A stretch of 64,000 nucleotides of DNA from assembly GCA_011525385.1 (NCBI GenBank), contig WTGF01000059.1, positions 1 to 64,000 on the forward strand, given 5' to 3'. Positions 1 to 8,291 of this stretch are shown here, piece by piece. A program made the translations under genes and the position numbers. The notes under the pieces are model-generated. The model ran no database searches, was not told the DNA's origin, and was given only the letters and a program-made list of their open reading frames with translations. Origin of the DNA: Chloroflexota bacterium. Its GTDB lineage: Bacteria > Chloroflexota > Anaerolineae > Aggregatilineales > Phototrophicaceae. Within the stretch, counting starts at the first letter, position 1; the number at the start of each line of letters is the position of its first letter.

Positions 1-64
1 AACACTCCCTCTATTTCTGGAAAAAAGTGTCCAGTTTTATAGAACCACTACACCCCTCCCCCGG

Positions 65-92
65 CCCCCTCCCCGAAGCATCGGAGAGGGGG
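65..92. other. Strong stem-loop upstream of nnr
   Basis: CCCCCTC (65-71) pairs with GAGGGGG (86-92), and CCGA (73-76) pairs with TCGG (81-84), around an AGCA loop with one mismatch. There is no T-run on either side, so it is not a canonical intrinsic terminator. It may mark the 3' end of a transcript entering from the left or lie in the nnr leader. The rest of bases 1-184 shows no gene. Confidence 0.5.
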
Positions 93-184
93 AGCGCATT
101 CGGCGGGACTAGGATTAGATCCAGAACTTTCGCTACAAATGAGATTTTTTCGCATTATTTTATTGGTATTACTGGTGAGTGCGC

Positions 185-1786
185 ATGAAAGTCGTTTCAG
201 TCGAAGAAATGCGGCAGATCGAAGCCGCGGTCGACGCCAGGCTGTTCAGTTATGACCAGATGATGCAGAAGGCCGGCGGCGCGGCGGGAGTGCATTTGCG
301 TCGGCGGATGGACATCGGTGACGGGACCCGGATCACCTTTCTGATTGGCAAAGGCAACAATGGCGGCGATGGTTTGGTCATGGCGGTTGACATGGCGCGG
401 CATTCATCGGCGCAGATTCGCATTTACCTTCTGCAGCCGCGGCCTGAAAACGATATCGTTTTCCTCCGGGCGCTGGAAGCGGGACTTTTTGTCGCTAATG
501 CCTCCGACGACCATGACTTCCGATTGCTCAAGAGCCTGATCAGGAGCGCCGATGTGATAGTCGACGCTCTCTTTGGCATTGGAGTACGTTTGCCGCTGCG
601 CGGCGTCGCTGCCAAAGTCTTGCGCACGGTCAATCTGATGATCAACCAGCCGGGGCCAGACGGCGTACAACCAAGTGACGAACATGAGACAAGTCACCGT
701 CCTTTTGTCTTCGCCCTCGATTGCCCGAGCGGAGTCGATTGCGATAGCGGGCGAGCCGACATTAATACGCTCTTGGCCGACGAAACCATTACGTTTATCG
801 CCGCCAAGCCCGGGTTGTTCACCTTTCCTGCCGCAAGATATGTAGGCGATCTCATCATTTCGCCGATTGGCATTCCCGAGTCCTTTCCGGAGTTGAAAGC
901 CATAAGCAAGTCGGTATTGGTCGCAGACAGGGCGCGGTCAATATTGCCTCCACGACCTCTCGATGGTCACAAGGGCAGCTTCGGCAAATTGATGGTGATC
1001 GCGGGCTCCCCAAACTACATCGGCGCGCTTGCCCTCTCTGCCGAATCCGCATATCGTTCAGGCGCGGGGCTGGTAACCGCAGCCACGACCGGGGATTTAG
1101 TCCGCACTGTGGCGAGCCGCTTGCGCGAACCCACATACTTGGCGCTGCCGGATACTGATGGCGCTATCAACGAAGCGGCTGCCGACCTGATAGTCGAGCA
1201 TTCGCGGGGCTATGACGCTCTTCTGTTTGGATGCGGCCTGGGCAGACATCCTTCCACAAAGGCGTTTATTGAAAAATTGCTTGAAGCACCGGCTCTGCCT
1301 CCGATGGTTGTAGATGCCGATGCGCTCAATATATTAAGTGAGATTCCCTATTGGTGGGAAAAACTGCCGGCGACGACCATCATCACGCCGCATGCCGGCG
1401 AGATGGCGCGCTTGAGCAAATCAACCACGGCCGAGGTTAACGCGAATCGCTGGGAGCTCGCCGTCCGCGCGGCGGCCGACTGGAGGCTGGTAGTCGTGCT
1501 GAAAGGCGCCCACACTTTGATTGCGGACCCGAGCGGCAAGGTATCGGTCAACCCGTTCAAGACTGACGCCCTGGGCACCGCTGGCACTGGCGATGTCTTG
1601 GCGGGCGTGATCGCCGGCTTGCGCGCTCAAGGAGCGGCCCCGTACGATTCCGCGCGCTTGGGCGCTTACACGCACGCGCTGGCGGGAACTATCGCCATCG
1701 ACAGAGTCGGCAGCAGCCGAAGCGTCATCGCGGGCGATGTATTGGAGGCCCTCGGGTGGGCTTTCAATCAGATTGAAGCCACCTGA
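185..1786 (+). CDS. nnr: Bifunctional NAD(P)H-hydrate epimerase / ADP-dependent NAD(P)H-hydrate dehydratase
   Basis: Repairs damaged NAD(P)HX in the cytoplasm. The N-terminal YjeF_N half (about residues 1-235) epimerises R-NAD(P)HX and carries GKGNNGGDG near residue 56. The C-terminal ribokinase-like half (about 245-530) dehydrates the S form using ADP and carries GTAGTGDVLAG near residue 463. At 533 residues it matches the fused bacterial family. GTG at 179 is possible, but ATG 185 has GGTGA (174-178) at good spacing and is preferred. The last 19 bases overlap the convergent small gene on the other strand. No functional link to the neighbours is evident. Confidence 0.93.
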   Translation: MKVVSVEEMRQIEAAVDARLFSYDQMMQKAGGAAGVHLRRRMDIGDGTRITFLIGKGNNGGDGLVMAVDMARHSSAQIRIYLLQPRPENDIVFLRALEAGLFVANASDDHDFRLLKSLIRSADVIVDALFGIGVRLPLRGVAAKVLRTVNLMINQPGPDGVQPSDEHETSHRPFVFALDCPSGVDCDSGRADINTLLADETITFIAAKPGLFTFPAARYVGDLIISPIGIPESFPELKAISKSVLVADRARSILPPRPLDGHKGSFGKLMVIAGSPNYIGALALSAESAYRSGAGLVTAATTGDLVRTVASRLREPTYLALPDTDGAINEAAADLIVEHSRGYDALLFGCGLGRHPSTKAFIEKLLEAPALPPMVVDADALNILSEIPYWWEKLPATTIITPHAGEMARLSKSTTAEVNANRWELAVRAAADWRLVVVLKGAHTLIADPSGKVSVNPFKTDALGTAGTGDVLAGVIAGLRAQGAAPYDSARLGAYTHALAGTIAIDRVGSSRSVIAGDVLEALGWAFNQIEAT

Positions 1787-2016
1787 TTGTCATCGTTCAG
1801 ACGCCCTCTGGCCTGCGCTTTGGCATCGTGCAGGCTGGCTTCAATCTCCAATTCGAGGCTGCCGCCGCCAATTTGAGCGACATCTTTTCGCCGCACGGCG
1901 CCACTCTTGCCGATATGCGTGATCGCGTACAGCGCTCCCAAGATCATTCCCAGCAGAATGGCCAGGCAGGTCGCGTTTTGATCGAGCATCACACTGTTAC
2001 GACGAGACTTGGTCAT
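1768..2016 (-). CDS. Small hypothetical membrane protein
   Basis: Not recognised. The 82 residues include one hydrophobic segment at about 14-32 (CLAILLGMILGALYAITHIG) and then a polar tail with LELEIEASL. That layout resembles small single-span proteins of the YtxH type, but no firm family match can be claimed. ATG 2016 has GAGGAG just upstream. Its start overlaps the end of the 168-residue membrane gene by 20 bases, which suggests translational coupling. Its 3' end overlaps the end of nnr. Third gene of a three-gene minus-strand set of small membrane proteins. Confidence 0.6.
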   Translation of the reverse strand: MTKSRRNSVMLDQNATCLAILLGMILGALYAITHIGKSGAVRRKDVAQIGGGSLELEIEASLHDAKAQARGRLNDDNQVASI

Positions 2017-2503
2017 CTTGCTCCTCGGCGGGATCTGTCTGCAAGAGAGCGCGAATGCGAATTATCTCGCGCAGAAAGCCTAACAGGCCCGAAATGAAAC
2101 TCTTTATCTGTATCAGGGGATCAACGCTGTTTTGGCTGACGAATTCGGCGGTTGCTTTGGTCAGTCGGGTAGTTTCTCTCGCATTGTCAAGGATCGGTTT
2201 GATTTCGGTTTTCAGCATGATGATGAATCCGGCGGCCTGCAAGATCAAAATTGCAAAAGCGGTGACGATCAAGACCGCTTCTACGACTATGATAATGATC
2301 AAAACGTCTCGGAAAATCTGAAGGAATGGCGCCCAAGTCTCCGCAGCAGTAAGCGCGGCAACCAGCGCAAAGGCAAGCAAAGCCAGAATCAACAGTATGA
2401 GGATGGCGGCCGACAACTTGACTATCAGGGAAATACTTCTGCCAGAGCTATTGCTGCTTTCCTCTGGCGGGGGCGATAAACTGCCATTGTCGTTTTCCGC
2501 CAT
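1997..2503 (-). CDS. Hypothetical two-span membrane protein
   Basis: Not recognised. A polar, serine- and proline-rich N-terminus (about 1-25) is followed by two long hydrophobic stretches (about 27-52 and 64-96, very rich in Ile/Leu/Val/Ala). A C-terminal amphipathic part contains LDNARETTRLTKATAEFV, which looks helical and coiled-coil-like. The shape (membrane hairpin plus cytoplasmic helical tail) is reminiscent of DUF948-type proteins, but that is only a resemblance. It lies between two other small membrane genes in the same direction. Confidence 0.7.
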   Translation of the reverse strand: MAENDNGSLSPPPEESSNSSGRSISLIVKLSAAILILLILALLAFALVAALTAAETWAPFLQIFRDVLIIIIVVEAVLIVTAFAILILQAAGFIIMLKTEIKPILDNARETTRLTKATAEFVSQNSVDPLIQIKSFISGLLGFLREIIRIRALLQTDPAEEQDDQVSS

Positions 2504-2506
2504 GGC

Positions 2507-2785
2507 TTAACGCCGCGTCACCCTGCCCGGCGTTTCGGTCGTAATCAGGTGCGCGAATATCAGAAACAGGAAAGCACAGACAGTAGCAGGCAGCAGATGG
2601 ACGATGCCAATCCGGAAAAGGTCAATTCTTATGAAGTTGCCAATGTATTGACCAAGCAGGAAGCCTACCCAACTTGTCGTGACAAACAAGACCATGCGCC
2701 GAGCCGAACCACCCATCGCGACATGGAAGCCGAGACCGTACAAGGTGGCAAGTACAAAGCCGAAAACAAAGACTGGGTTGGGCAT
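2507..2785 (-). CDS. Hypothetical three-span membrane protein
   Basis: Not recognised. The 92 residues are almost entirely hydrophobic, with segments at about 4-22, 30-48 and 58-82, and end in a basic tail (GRVTRR). First gene of the three-gene minus-strand set; the next start codon is 3 bases beyond its stop. No catalytic motif is visible. The ribosome-binding site before ATG 2785 is weak. An accessory or envelope role is plausible but unsupported. Confidence 0.65.
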   Translation of the reverse strand: MPNPVFVFGFVLATLYGLGFHVAMGGSARRMVLFVTTSWVGFLLGQYIGNFIRIDLFRIGIVHLLPATVCAFLFLIFAHLITTETPGRVTRR

Positions 2786-2873
2786 TGTGGTTGCTATTCA
2801 ATCATCCAGTGGTAAAATCCAAGATTAGTGTAGCATAAAGCTACGGTACAGTCACGTCTTGAAGGCGCGAAAG

Positions 2874-4070
2874 ATGCACGTTATCGATCTGGAGATCATG
2901 ATTCCTGCATCGCCGGATTTCATATGGCGTTTTCTCGGCGACATCGCCTCATCCGGGGACTGGCAAGCAGGTGTAACCACAGTATCGTTCCTCACCACAC
3001 AACATGAAGGCAAAGGCGCGCGCTGGCGCTATTCTTATGCCAAAGGCAGCGATGTCATCATTGAAGCGACCGCCTGGTATGACACCTTGGGATACGAGTA
3101 TTCCATCGTCGACGGCGCCGGTTATGGCAACAATCAAGGCCGAATTCGCCTACAGGAAGTCAATGACGGCACCTTGGTTCGATGGACGTTTAACTATGAA
3201 GCGGGCGGCATGCTAGGTGGCTTGCGCAATGCGATGCGTCTAAAGCGCAACAGCACCAGGCAGATTCAAGATAGCCTGCGCAACTTGCACAATCTAGTCC
3301 AAAAGGAATCCGGCGGGATCTCCACGCACTCTGCGCGGGCAACCGTCCGCGAAGCGCCGGGCGCCGACGAGCGATCCAGTTACCAACCGCGTCATCCCTC
3401 AAACTTTGTTGAGCCGTTATCCGAAGCAGCTGACGAAGATGGCTTGCCCGAAGACTTGCAGCCGATCGCTTTTACGCTTGAAGAAGAGCCAAGCCCCCTT
3501 ACTGGGCAAACTGACGGCGATACCAAGCCCAATCCTGTTGTGCTCGGCGGCGACGGCTCGCTGGACATGGAATTGCAAAAGAATGAGATAGAGGCAGCTA
3601 CAGAACCGATAGATGCCGAAGTGGTCAGTATTAAGCCTGATATACGGGAAGAAATCACCGAAGAACCGCAAGTGCCCGAAGAGCCCGTCGCAGCCATCCC
3701 AATCGACCATCCTGTGCCTGCACGCGCGCAGCGAGCCGCTGTGGACACGTCGATGCTAAGTGTCTTTGAGATTTTTGGTCTGCCGAAGCCCAGCGAGATC
3801 GGAGATGCGGGGCCAGGTCCAGGTGAATCCCTGAAGGCACCGTATTCCGCGGAGCGAGATGACGGTGTCTTGAGCGAGAGAGTCAGAGATCTGTCGCTAC
3901 TGTTTGATGAAGAAGGCGCGCCGTCTCGTGACCGGCCCGAATACCACGGTAGCGGCCATATTTCTGATAGTTCCGCGACATTGGAAGCGGCGCCAATGCA
4001 GGCTCCTCAAGTGACAGGCATGCGTCGCTTGACCCGCAGGCTAAGTTGCCCGCTTCGCAGTCACAACTGA
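2874..4070 (+). CDS. SRPBCC-domain protein with long acidic disordered tail
   Basis: Residues 1-145 look like an SRPBCC/polyketide-cyclase lipid-binding fold: VIDLEIMIPASPDFIWRFLG opening, then alternating beta strands, then a terminal helix rich in R/N/Q. Residues 150-398 are low-complexity and acidic (Glu, Asp, Pro, Ser) with no recognisable domain, probably disordered. The ligand is unknown. An earlier TTG (2859) exists, but ATG 2874 follows GAAGGCG and starts the fold, so it is preferred. Transcribed alone, divergent from the small membrane-protein set. A GTAGC/GCTAC hairpin lies just upstream (about 2830-2844). Confidence 0.75.
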   Translation: MHVIDLEIMIPASPDFIWRFLGDIASSGDWQAGVTTVSFLTTQHEGKGARWRYSYAKGSDVIIEATAWYDTLGYEYSIVDGAGYGNNQGRIRLQEVNDGTLVRWTFNYEAGGMLGGLRNAMRLKRNSTRQIQDSLRNLHNLVQKESGGISTHSARATVREAPGADERSSYQPRHPSNFVEPLSEAADEDGLPEDLQPIAFTLEEEPSPLTGQTDGDTKPNPVVLGGDGSLDMELQKNEIEAATEPIDAEVVSIKPDIREEITEEPQVPEEPVAAIPIDHPVPARAQRAAVDTSMLSVFEIFGLPKPSEIGDAGPGPGESLKAPYSAERDDGVLSERVRDLSLLFDEEGAPSRDRPEYHGSGHISDSSATLEAAPMQAPQVTGMRRLTRRLSCPLRSHN

Positions 4071-4145
4071 TTGAAGCGCAGTCATGCCGAGGCGACCAAC
4101 CCTCCCGCCACCAAGAACCGTTTGCAATTAGCTTTTCAATTCAAT

Positions 4146-4238
4146 CAGCCGTTCGGCGCGCAACCGGGGAAAAGGTCACAGGGATGTTGCGCTTACGCAG
4201 AATAGTAAGCCATCTTGTCGCATGAGCGACGCGGTTTG
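4146..4238 (-). repeat. Dispersed hairpin repeat, copy A
   Basis: About 93 bases related to copies at 6608-6707, 6708-6796 and 42497-42582. Read on the minus strand it contains GTCGC-TCAT-GCGAC, then GTGACCTTTTC, then GCGCGCCGAACGGCTG. It shares long stretches with copy B (AAAAGGTCACAGG, CAGAATAG, TCGCATGAGC). It fills most of the gap between the SRPBCC gene and the tRNA. Confidence 0.75.
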
Positions 4239-4266
4239 CGAAAACAGGGGGCTTATTGCGAAGGTG

Positions 4267-4339
4267 GGTGGATGAAGGGACTCGAACCCTCAACCACCTG
4301 AACCACAATCAGGCGCTCTGCCATTGAGCTACATCCACC
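4267..4339 (-). tRNA. tRNA-His (anticodon GTG)
   Basis: The minus strand folds as a complete cloverleaf. The acceptor stem GTGGATG/CATCCAC has the extra 5' G(-1) opposite C73 that is typical of tRNA-His. The D arm is GCTC...GAGC, the anticodon stem is CCTGA/TCAGG with loop TTGTGGT, and the T arm is GAGGG-TTCGAGT-CCCTT. The genomic 3' end reads C-C-A-C rather than CCA, so the CCA tail must be added enzymatically. A tRNA nucleotidyltransferase-family gene lies at 45219-46682. Confidence 0.96.
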
Positions 4340-4360
4340 GCGACAATGCCAATCAATATA

Positions 4361-5068
4361 TCATGCTTGCGCAGCAATTGCCAGACCGTTGCAGTCGCGA
4401 TTTGAGACTTCTGGCATCGGTTTTTGAAGCATTATCAACTGAACGACGCTGCCCTTGCATTCGACATCAATGGGCTCGACCGACAATCCATAGCCTTCGA
4501 AAGCACGCTTGGAAGCCACACTAGAAGCCATGCCGGTCGACTGTCCCGTGATTCGATACAAGAAGCGAATAAATTCTCTTCGCAATCCCGGCCCCTCGAG
4601 GCCAGCGGACATGACAATGATGGCTCTTCCGCCCAACTCCAGGACACGACAGATTTCCACAAGGCAGTCCTTATTTAATATGAACGATGCCGGGAAAGTA
4701 GAGATGACCGCGGCAAAGGAGCCGTTCCCGAAGGGAAGCGAGAGAGCATCAGCGCGAAGTAAATCTGTTGCGAGTCCCTCTCGTGATAAACGCTTTCGGG
4801 CGATACGACCCATGTTCGGGGACAAGTCAATTGCCACAGTTGAACAGTTCGCACGAAGCAAATCGACTTGCAGCGCTCCGGTACCGTGCGCAAGCTCCAA
4901 AATGACGCCGGAACCGATGTCATCCAGGTATGGCAATACGGTGCGTTGCCAGTTGCGCCACTGGCCCAATGAAACCAGCCGGCTGACGGTGTCATACGTG
5001 AAGGCGAGTCGGTTGTATAGCAGGTGAAATGCGAATCGTAGCAGACGATTTCGGATAGCGCGCTTCAT
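4361..5068 (-). CDS. Class I SAM-dependent methyltransferase
   Basis: A Rossmann-fold methyltransferase of the UbiE/Methyltransf_11 type. The glycine-rich SAM loop is LELAHGTGALQVDLL (about residues 54-68), followed by the acidic strand end VAIDLSPNM and post-motif LLRADALSLPF. At 235 residues it has typical family length. The substrate cannot be read; lipid, quinone or small-molecule methylation are all possible. Its ATG overlaps the GDPD stop (ATGA), so it is the last gene of the sufU-Rieske-GDPD unit. The neighbouring phosphodiester hydrolase hints at lipid-related chemistry, but that is only inference. Confidence 0.85.
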   Translation of the reverse strand: MKRAIRNRLLRFAFHLLYNRLAFTYDTVSRLVSLGQWRNWQRTVLPYLDDIGSGVILELAHGTGALQVDLLRANCSTVAIDLSPNMGRIARKRLSREGLATDLLRADALSLPFGNGSFAAVISTFPASFILNKDCLVEICRVLELGGRAIIVMSAGLEGPGLRREFIRFLYRITGQSTGMASSVASKRAFEGYGLSVEPIDVECKGSVVQLIMLQKPMPEVSNRDCNGLAIAAQA

Positions 5069-5832
5069 GACGAGAAGGCGTCGACCAGCATCTCAGGATC
5101 GTCCGCGATAATCGCGTTGACGCCCAGTTCCCGCAGTTCCAAGGCGCGCTCCGCGTCCTTGACGGTCCAAGTATTCACATAATAGTCGTTTTCGCGCGCC
5201 CAGCACATGTAGGCTTCATCGACCATATCGTGCCGAGGGTGCCGCGCCTCGTGCGATAGTTTCTTCAAGGGAATCAAGTATTTGGATGGCGGCTTCGGAT
5301 CGTACAAGAATCCAATCATGATCTTTGGCATAAGGAGTCGGATGTTAAGCAAAACGTAGGGATCGAAAGATGAAATGACAACCCGGTTAGCCACAGAAAA
5401 ACGTCGGATGCAGGCCGCGACCTGCTCTTCGACCAGGCCCGAGCCGGCGCCGCCAGATTTGATTTCGATATTGAAGAGTGTTCTGTCTCCCAGGGACGCA
5501 AATACTTGCTCCAGCGTCGGTATTCGTTCGCCGGTGTAATCGCTGGAAAACCAGCCGCCCGCATCCAAGTCCTGCAGTTCCGGCAAGGATTTGTCGGCGA
5601 CGGCGCCGCTGCCGTCGGTGGTGGCATCGACCGAAAAGTCGTGCAGGATCACGGCGTGACCGTCGCTTGATCGCTGTACATCAAGCTCGATGCCGTCCGC
5701 GCCTTGCTCCAGCGCCAGTTCAAATGCCGCCATGGTATTCATGGGCGCCGACGCCATGGCGCCGCGGTGCCCCATAACCAGCGTTTCGCCCGATGCCATG
5801 GCATCATGAATCGACGCGAACCTAGCGGACAT
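5065..5832 (-). CDS. Glycerophosphodiester phosphodiesterase
   Basis: Hydrolyses glycerophosphodiesters to glycerol-3-phosphate and an alcohol (GDPD/UgpQ family, TIM barrel). Visible catalytic features: HRG near residue 22, IELDVQRSSDG with the metal-binding Glu and Asp, ILHD with the second His, and FNIEIK with the third acidic ligand. The usual P-E-N-T after HRG reads P-M-N-T. There is no signal peptide, so it is predicted cytoplasmic, like UgpQ. A TTG at 5838 is in frame, but ATG 5832, 2 bases after the Rieske stop, is the better start. Translationally coupled on both sides. Confidence 0.92.
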   Translation of the reverse strand: MSARFASIHDAMASGETLVMGHRGAMASAPMNTMAAFELALEQGADGIELDVQRSSDGHAVILHDFSVDATTDGSGAVADKSLPELQDLDAGGWFSSDYTGERIPTLEQVFASLGDRTLFNIEIKSGGAGSGLVEEQVAACIRRFSVANRVVISSFDPYVLLNIRLLMPKIMIGFLYDPKPPSKYLIPLKKLSHEARHPRHDMVDEAYMCWARENDYYVNTWTVKDAERALELRELGVNAIIADDPEMLVDAFSS

Positions 5833-5834
5833 AC

Positions 5835-6167
5835 TCAAGCATCGACCTGTACCTGTATTTGATTATCCACTACGCGGGTTTCGAACCAGCGCACATCAAT
5901 TTCCGCCGGGCTCCTGGTCGCCTTGCCATTGCGGATGTCGAAGCGACCGCCGTGTCGCGGACATTCGATTTCGTGGCCAACAAGCGCGCTGGGTCGATCA
6001 TCGCGGTCAAAGGCAAGCACATTGCCATCATGCGTACACAGATCCTCAATCGCATAGAGTACCCCGCCAACGTTAAAGACCGCGATCCAAACACCATCAA
6101 CACCAAAGACCTCGCGCTGACCGTCGTTTAGTTCGTCGCTCGGGCAAAGCGCCACCCACCTGGCCAT
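5835..6167 (-). CDS. Rieske 2Fe-2S ferredoxin-like protein
   Basis: Small soluble Rieske protein (110 residues) of the non-haem oxygenase ferredoxin type. The cluster is bound by C-T-H near residue 43 (LCTHDGNVL) and by C-P-R-H-G near residue 69 (IECPRHGGRFD). No membrane segment is present. Start and stop are interlocked with sufU (TAATG). Many actinobacterial and Chloroflexota suf operons carry such a Rieske gene beside sufU or sufD, so a role in electron supply or Fe-S trafficking for the SUF machinery is likely. An oxygenase partner is not visible here. Confidence 0.92.
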   Translation of the reverse strand: MARWVALCPSDELNDGQREVFGVDGVWIAVFNVGGVLYAIEDLCTHDGNVLAFDRDDRPSALVGHEIECPRHGGRFDIRNGKATRSPAEIDVRWFETRVVDNQIQVQVDA

Positions 6168-6580
6168 TAGCTGTCATCTCCGGTCTCGATCAACATCCAG
6201 CGTTCGCTTCCTTGCTGGCCGAAGGCGCCTATAACCAGCACCTTCAGAGGGAGCAATGCACATTTGACACGATTGATGCTCAAAGGCAAGCCTATGTTGC
6301 CCAGGAGATCTTGCTTGTTGATCGCCCTCGCTTCATCAAGCCTCATGCCCAGAATCTCCTCGCCAAACATCGACGCCGATGCTTGACTAATGGCGCAGCC
6401 CTCGCCGTCCCATCCTACTGCGGTAATGACGTTATCCGAATTGAGGCGCAGTGTCAGGCGCAGCCGGTCGCCACAGAGTGGATTTGATTCTTCGTGATCC
6501 AGATCATTTGGATCGAGCAAGCCCCAATGCCGTTGGTTTCGAGCGTGATCCAGAATGATCTCGCGATACATGTCTTCCAT
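6167..6580 (-). CDS. sufU: SufU-type Fe-S assembly protein / sulfurtransferase
   Basis: In the SufU family this zinc-bound protein accepts persulfide sulfur from SufS and feeds the SufBCD scaffold. The ligand set is visible: NPLCGD (Cys and Asp), GEGCAISQASASM (second Cys) and INRVKCALLPL (third Cys). The open reading frame reaches a TTG at 6592, but ATG 6580 gives MEDMYREIILDH, the usual SufU N-terminus, with GGA upstream. It begins its own transcription unit about 300 bases past the sufCBD terminator. Its partner SufS is not encoded in this window. Confidence 0.92.
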   Translation of the reverse strand: MEDMYREIILDHARNQRHWGLLDPNDLDHEESNPLCGDRLRLTLRLNSDNVITAVGWDGEGCAISQASASMFGEEILGMRLDEARAINKQDLLGNIGLPLSINRVKCALLPLKVLVIGAFGQQGSERWMLIETGDDS

Positions 6581-6607
6581 GAACGCATCCAAATCGGTCG
6601 TTGAACA

Positions 6608-6707
6608 CAGCCGCTCGGCGCGTAACCGGCGAAAAGGTCACAGGAATGTCGCGCTGACACAGAATAGCAGACCTTCTCGTCGCATGAGCAACGCGGTTTA
6701 TTAAAAA
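6608..6707 (-). repeat. Dispersed hairpin repeat, copy B
   Basis: About 100 bases, closest to copy A. On the minus strand it has GTTGC-TCAT-GCGAC (a G-T pair replaces the G-C pair of copy A), then GTGACCTTTTCGCCGG, and ends in GCGCCGAGCGGCTGTG just before sufU. It sits head-to-tail with copy C. Confidence 0.75.
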
Positions 6708-6796
6708 AGCCGCTCGGCGGCAGCGAATTTGGGCTACCGCGCTCACACAAAACAATAAACCTGCTCGGCTACCGAAGATCGCGGTCTATTAAAAAA
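6708..6796 (-). repeat. Dispersed hairpin repeat, copy C
   Basis: About 89 bases, closest to copy D in its GCCGCTCGGCGGCAGCG end, TACCGCGCTCA middle and GGTCTATTAAAA end. On the minus strand its end reads GCCGC-CGA-GCGGC followed by TTTTTT, which can also act as an intrinsic terminator. The internal hairpin arm differs completely from copies A and B but still pairs (TCGG-TAG-CCGA). Confidence 0.7.
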
Positions 6797-6819
6797 GAAG
6801 CGCATCACTTAGATGCGCT
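6791..6819 (-). terminator. Intrinsic terminator of sufCBD
   Basis: A perfect 8-bp stem AGCGCATC/GATGCGCT (6812-6819 with 6799-6806, 5-base loop) is followed on the minus strand by TCTTTTTT. It lies about 70 bases past the sufD stop and separates sufCBD from sufU. Confidence 0.85.
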
Positions 6820-6887
6820 ACGACGGACAGGTCTTACAGGTTTGAAGAGCGGGAACAACCGCATAAACGGGAGTCCAAATTGACACC

Positions 6888-8222
6888 TTAACCGATGATT
6901 TTGGCTTCGATTTCGTCCTTCAGTCGTCGCCGCACGCGGTCGAAGGGAATACGTTGCAGTAGTTCGTCAAAGAAGCCCTCGATGATCATGAGTTGAGCCT
7001 GTGGCCGCGTAATGCCCCTGCTCATCAAATAATAGATCGGTTCTTCTTCCAAGGTGCCAAAGGTAGCGGCATGAGAACAAGCCACATCATCGGCCTCGAT
7101 TTCCAGGCCTGGAATACTATCCATTCGCGCTTCGTCGCTCAACATCAGGTTGCGGCAGACCTGGTAGCCATCAATCTTCTGCATTTTCGGCAAAGATTTG
7201 ATCATGCCTTGCCAAAGCGTACGGGCGTTGTCACGCGCCGCGCCCTTGAACAAGAGGTCCGTATTTGTCAGAGGCGCATTGTGATTCTGCTGCGTATCAA
7301 GGTCAAAGAATTGGCCGTGATCGGCAAAAAAGAATCCGCTCACGCGCGCGTTGGCGCCGGTGCCGACAGCGTCCACCTCAATAAATGCTTTGGTAAGCCG
7401 GCTGCCCATCACGCCGTTGACCCAATCCAACTGAGCGTCGCGGCCTACCAGGCCACGCTGATGACTGAACTCAAAGGTCTGGCGATTCCAGTCTTGCAGG
7501 GAAACGAAACGCAGATTGCCGGCAGCGCCAACTATCAATTCGGTAGCGCCGATGTAGGATGCATGCTCGTCGCCATGGCTAGAGGCATACTCGACTTGCA
7601 CAGTTGCAGCCGCGTTTTCTTCCAGAACTACTAAAACATGACCCATTGCCGCGCCAGACATCGAATTGTAGCAGACGACGTGCAGCGGCAGCCGCGCCTG
7701 GCGATTGCGCGGAACAAAGATGAAGGCGCCATGATCCCAAAGCGCGGCGTGCAGCGCGGCAAACTTGCCTTCATCGGCTTTGACAGCCGCGGTCATGAAG
7801 TGCTTGCGTACCAGCTCTTCATGTTCCATTAGCGCTGTACGCAGGTCGGCAAATACGATGCCCTGATCATGCAACTCGCCGGCGAACTCGCGCCGTACTA
7901 CTTTGCCGTCGACCAATACCAGCAAGCCGCCCTGCTCGTCTCCGGTGAGCGGCTCCAAATGCTTTGCGGGCACTTGTTCCGCGCCGGCGCCGTTGGCTGT
8001 TGCCAGCGTCGAAGCCTGATCCCAACGGATGTGCCGATAATCCGTACGCCGCCACTCCTCTTCCAGGTACGGCATTGGCGTGCTTTCGTACAGTTCCCAG
8101 GCTTTGACGCGCCGTTCACGCATCCAAGCGGGTTCATCATGTTTCTCGCTCAGCGCTTCGACATCCGTTTTGGCATATACCGGCGCCTGCGGGAGCGTAG
8201 ACCGTCGTCTCACAACAGCCAC
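6888..8222 (-). CDS. sufD: Fe-S cluster assembly protein SufD
   Basis: Partner of SufB in the SufBC2D scaffold that builds Fe-S clusters in the cytoplasm. At 444 residues it fits SufD. The C-terminal beta-helix core includes HNAPLTNTDLLFKGAA, then LMLSDEARMDSIPGLEIEAD and ACSHAATFGTLEEEPIYYLMSRGI, the SufB/SufD signature. The start is GTG 8222, preceded by AAGGAG at about 8 bases. Third gene of sufC-sufB-sufD, about 70 bases downstream of sufB; the terminator follows. The sequence is intact. Confidence 0.96.
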   Translation of the reverse strand: MAVVRRRSTLPQAPVYAKTDVEALSEKHDEPAWMRERRVKAWELYESTPMPYLEEEWRRTDYRHIRWDQASTLATANGAGAEQVPAKHLEPLTGDEQGGLLVLVDGKVVRREFAGELHDQGIVFADLRTALMEHEELVRKHFMTAAVKADEGKFAALHAALWDHGAFIFVPRNRQARLPLHVVCYNSMSGAAMGHVLVVLEENAAATVQVEYASSHGDEHASYIGATELIVGAAGNLRFVSLQDWNRQTFEFSHQRGLVGRDAQLDWVNGVMGSRLTKAFIEVDAVGTGANARVSGFFFADHGQFFDLDTQQNHNAPLTNTDLLFKGAARDNARTLWQGMIKSLPKMQKIDGYQVCRNLMLSDEARMDSIPGLEIEADDVACSHAATFGTLEEEPIYYLMSRGITRPQAQLMIIEGFFDELLQRIPFDRVRRRLKDEIEAKIIG

Positions 8223-8291
8223 GAATCGTCTCCTTCTGTGACTTCCTATCTGGATATGATTGCGATTTGCGCCTGACGCGCTTGGAAATGA

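Noticed and set aside
6993-7634. 213-residue plus-strand frame antisense to sufD
   Set aside because: Shadow of sufD; likewise the frames antisense to sufB (9012-9542) and sufC (9645-10340).
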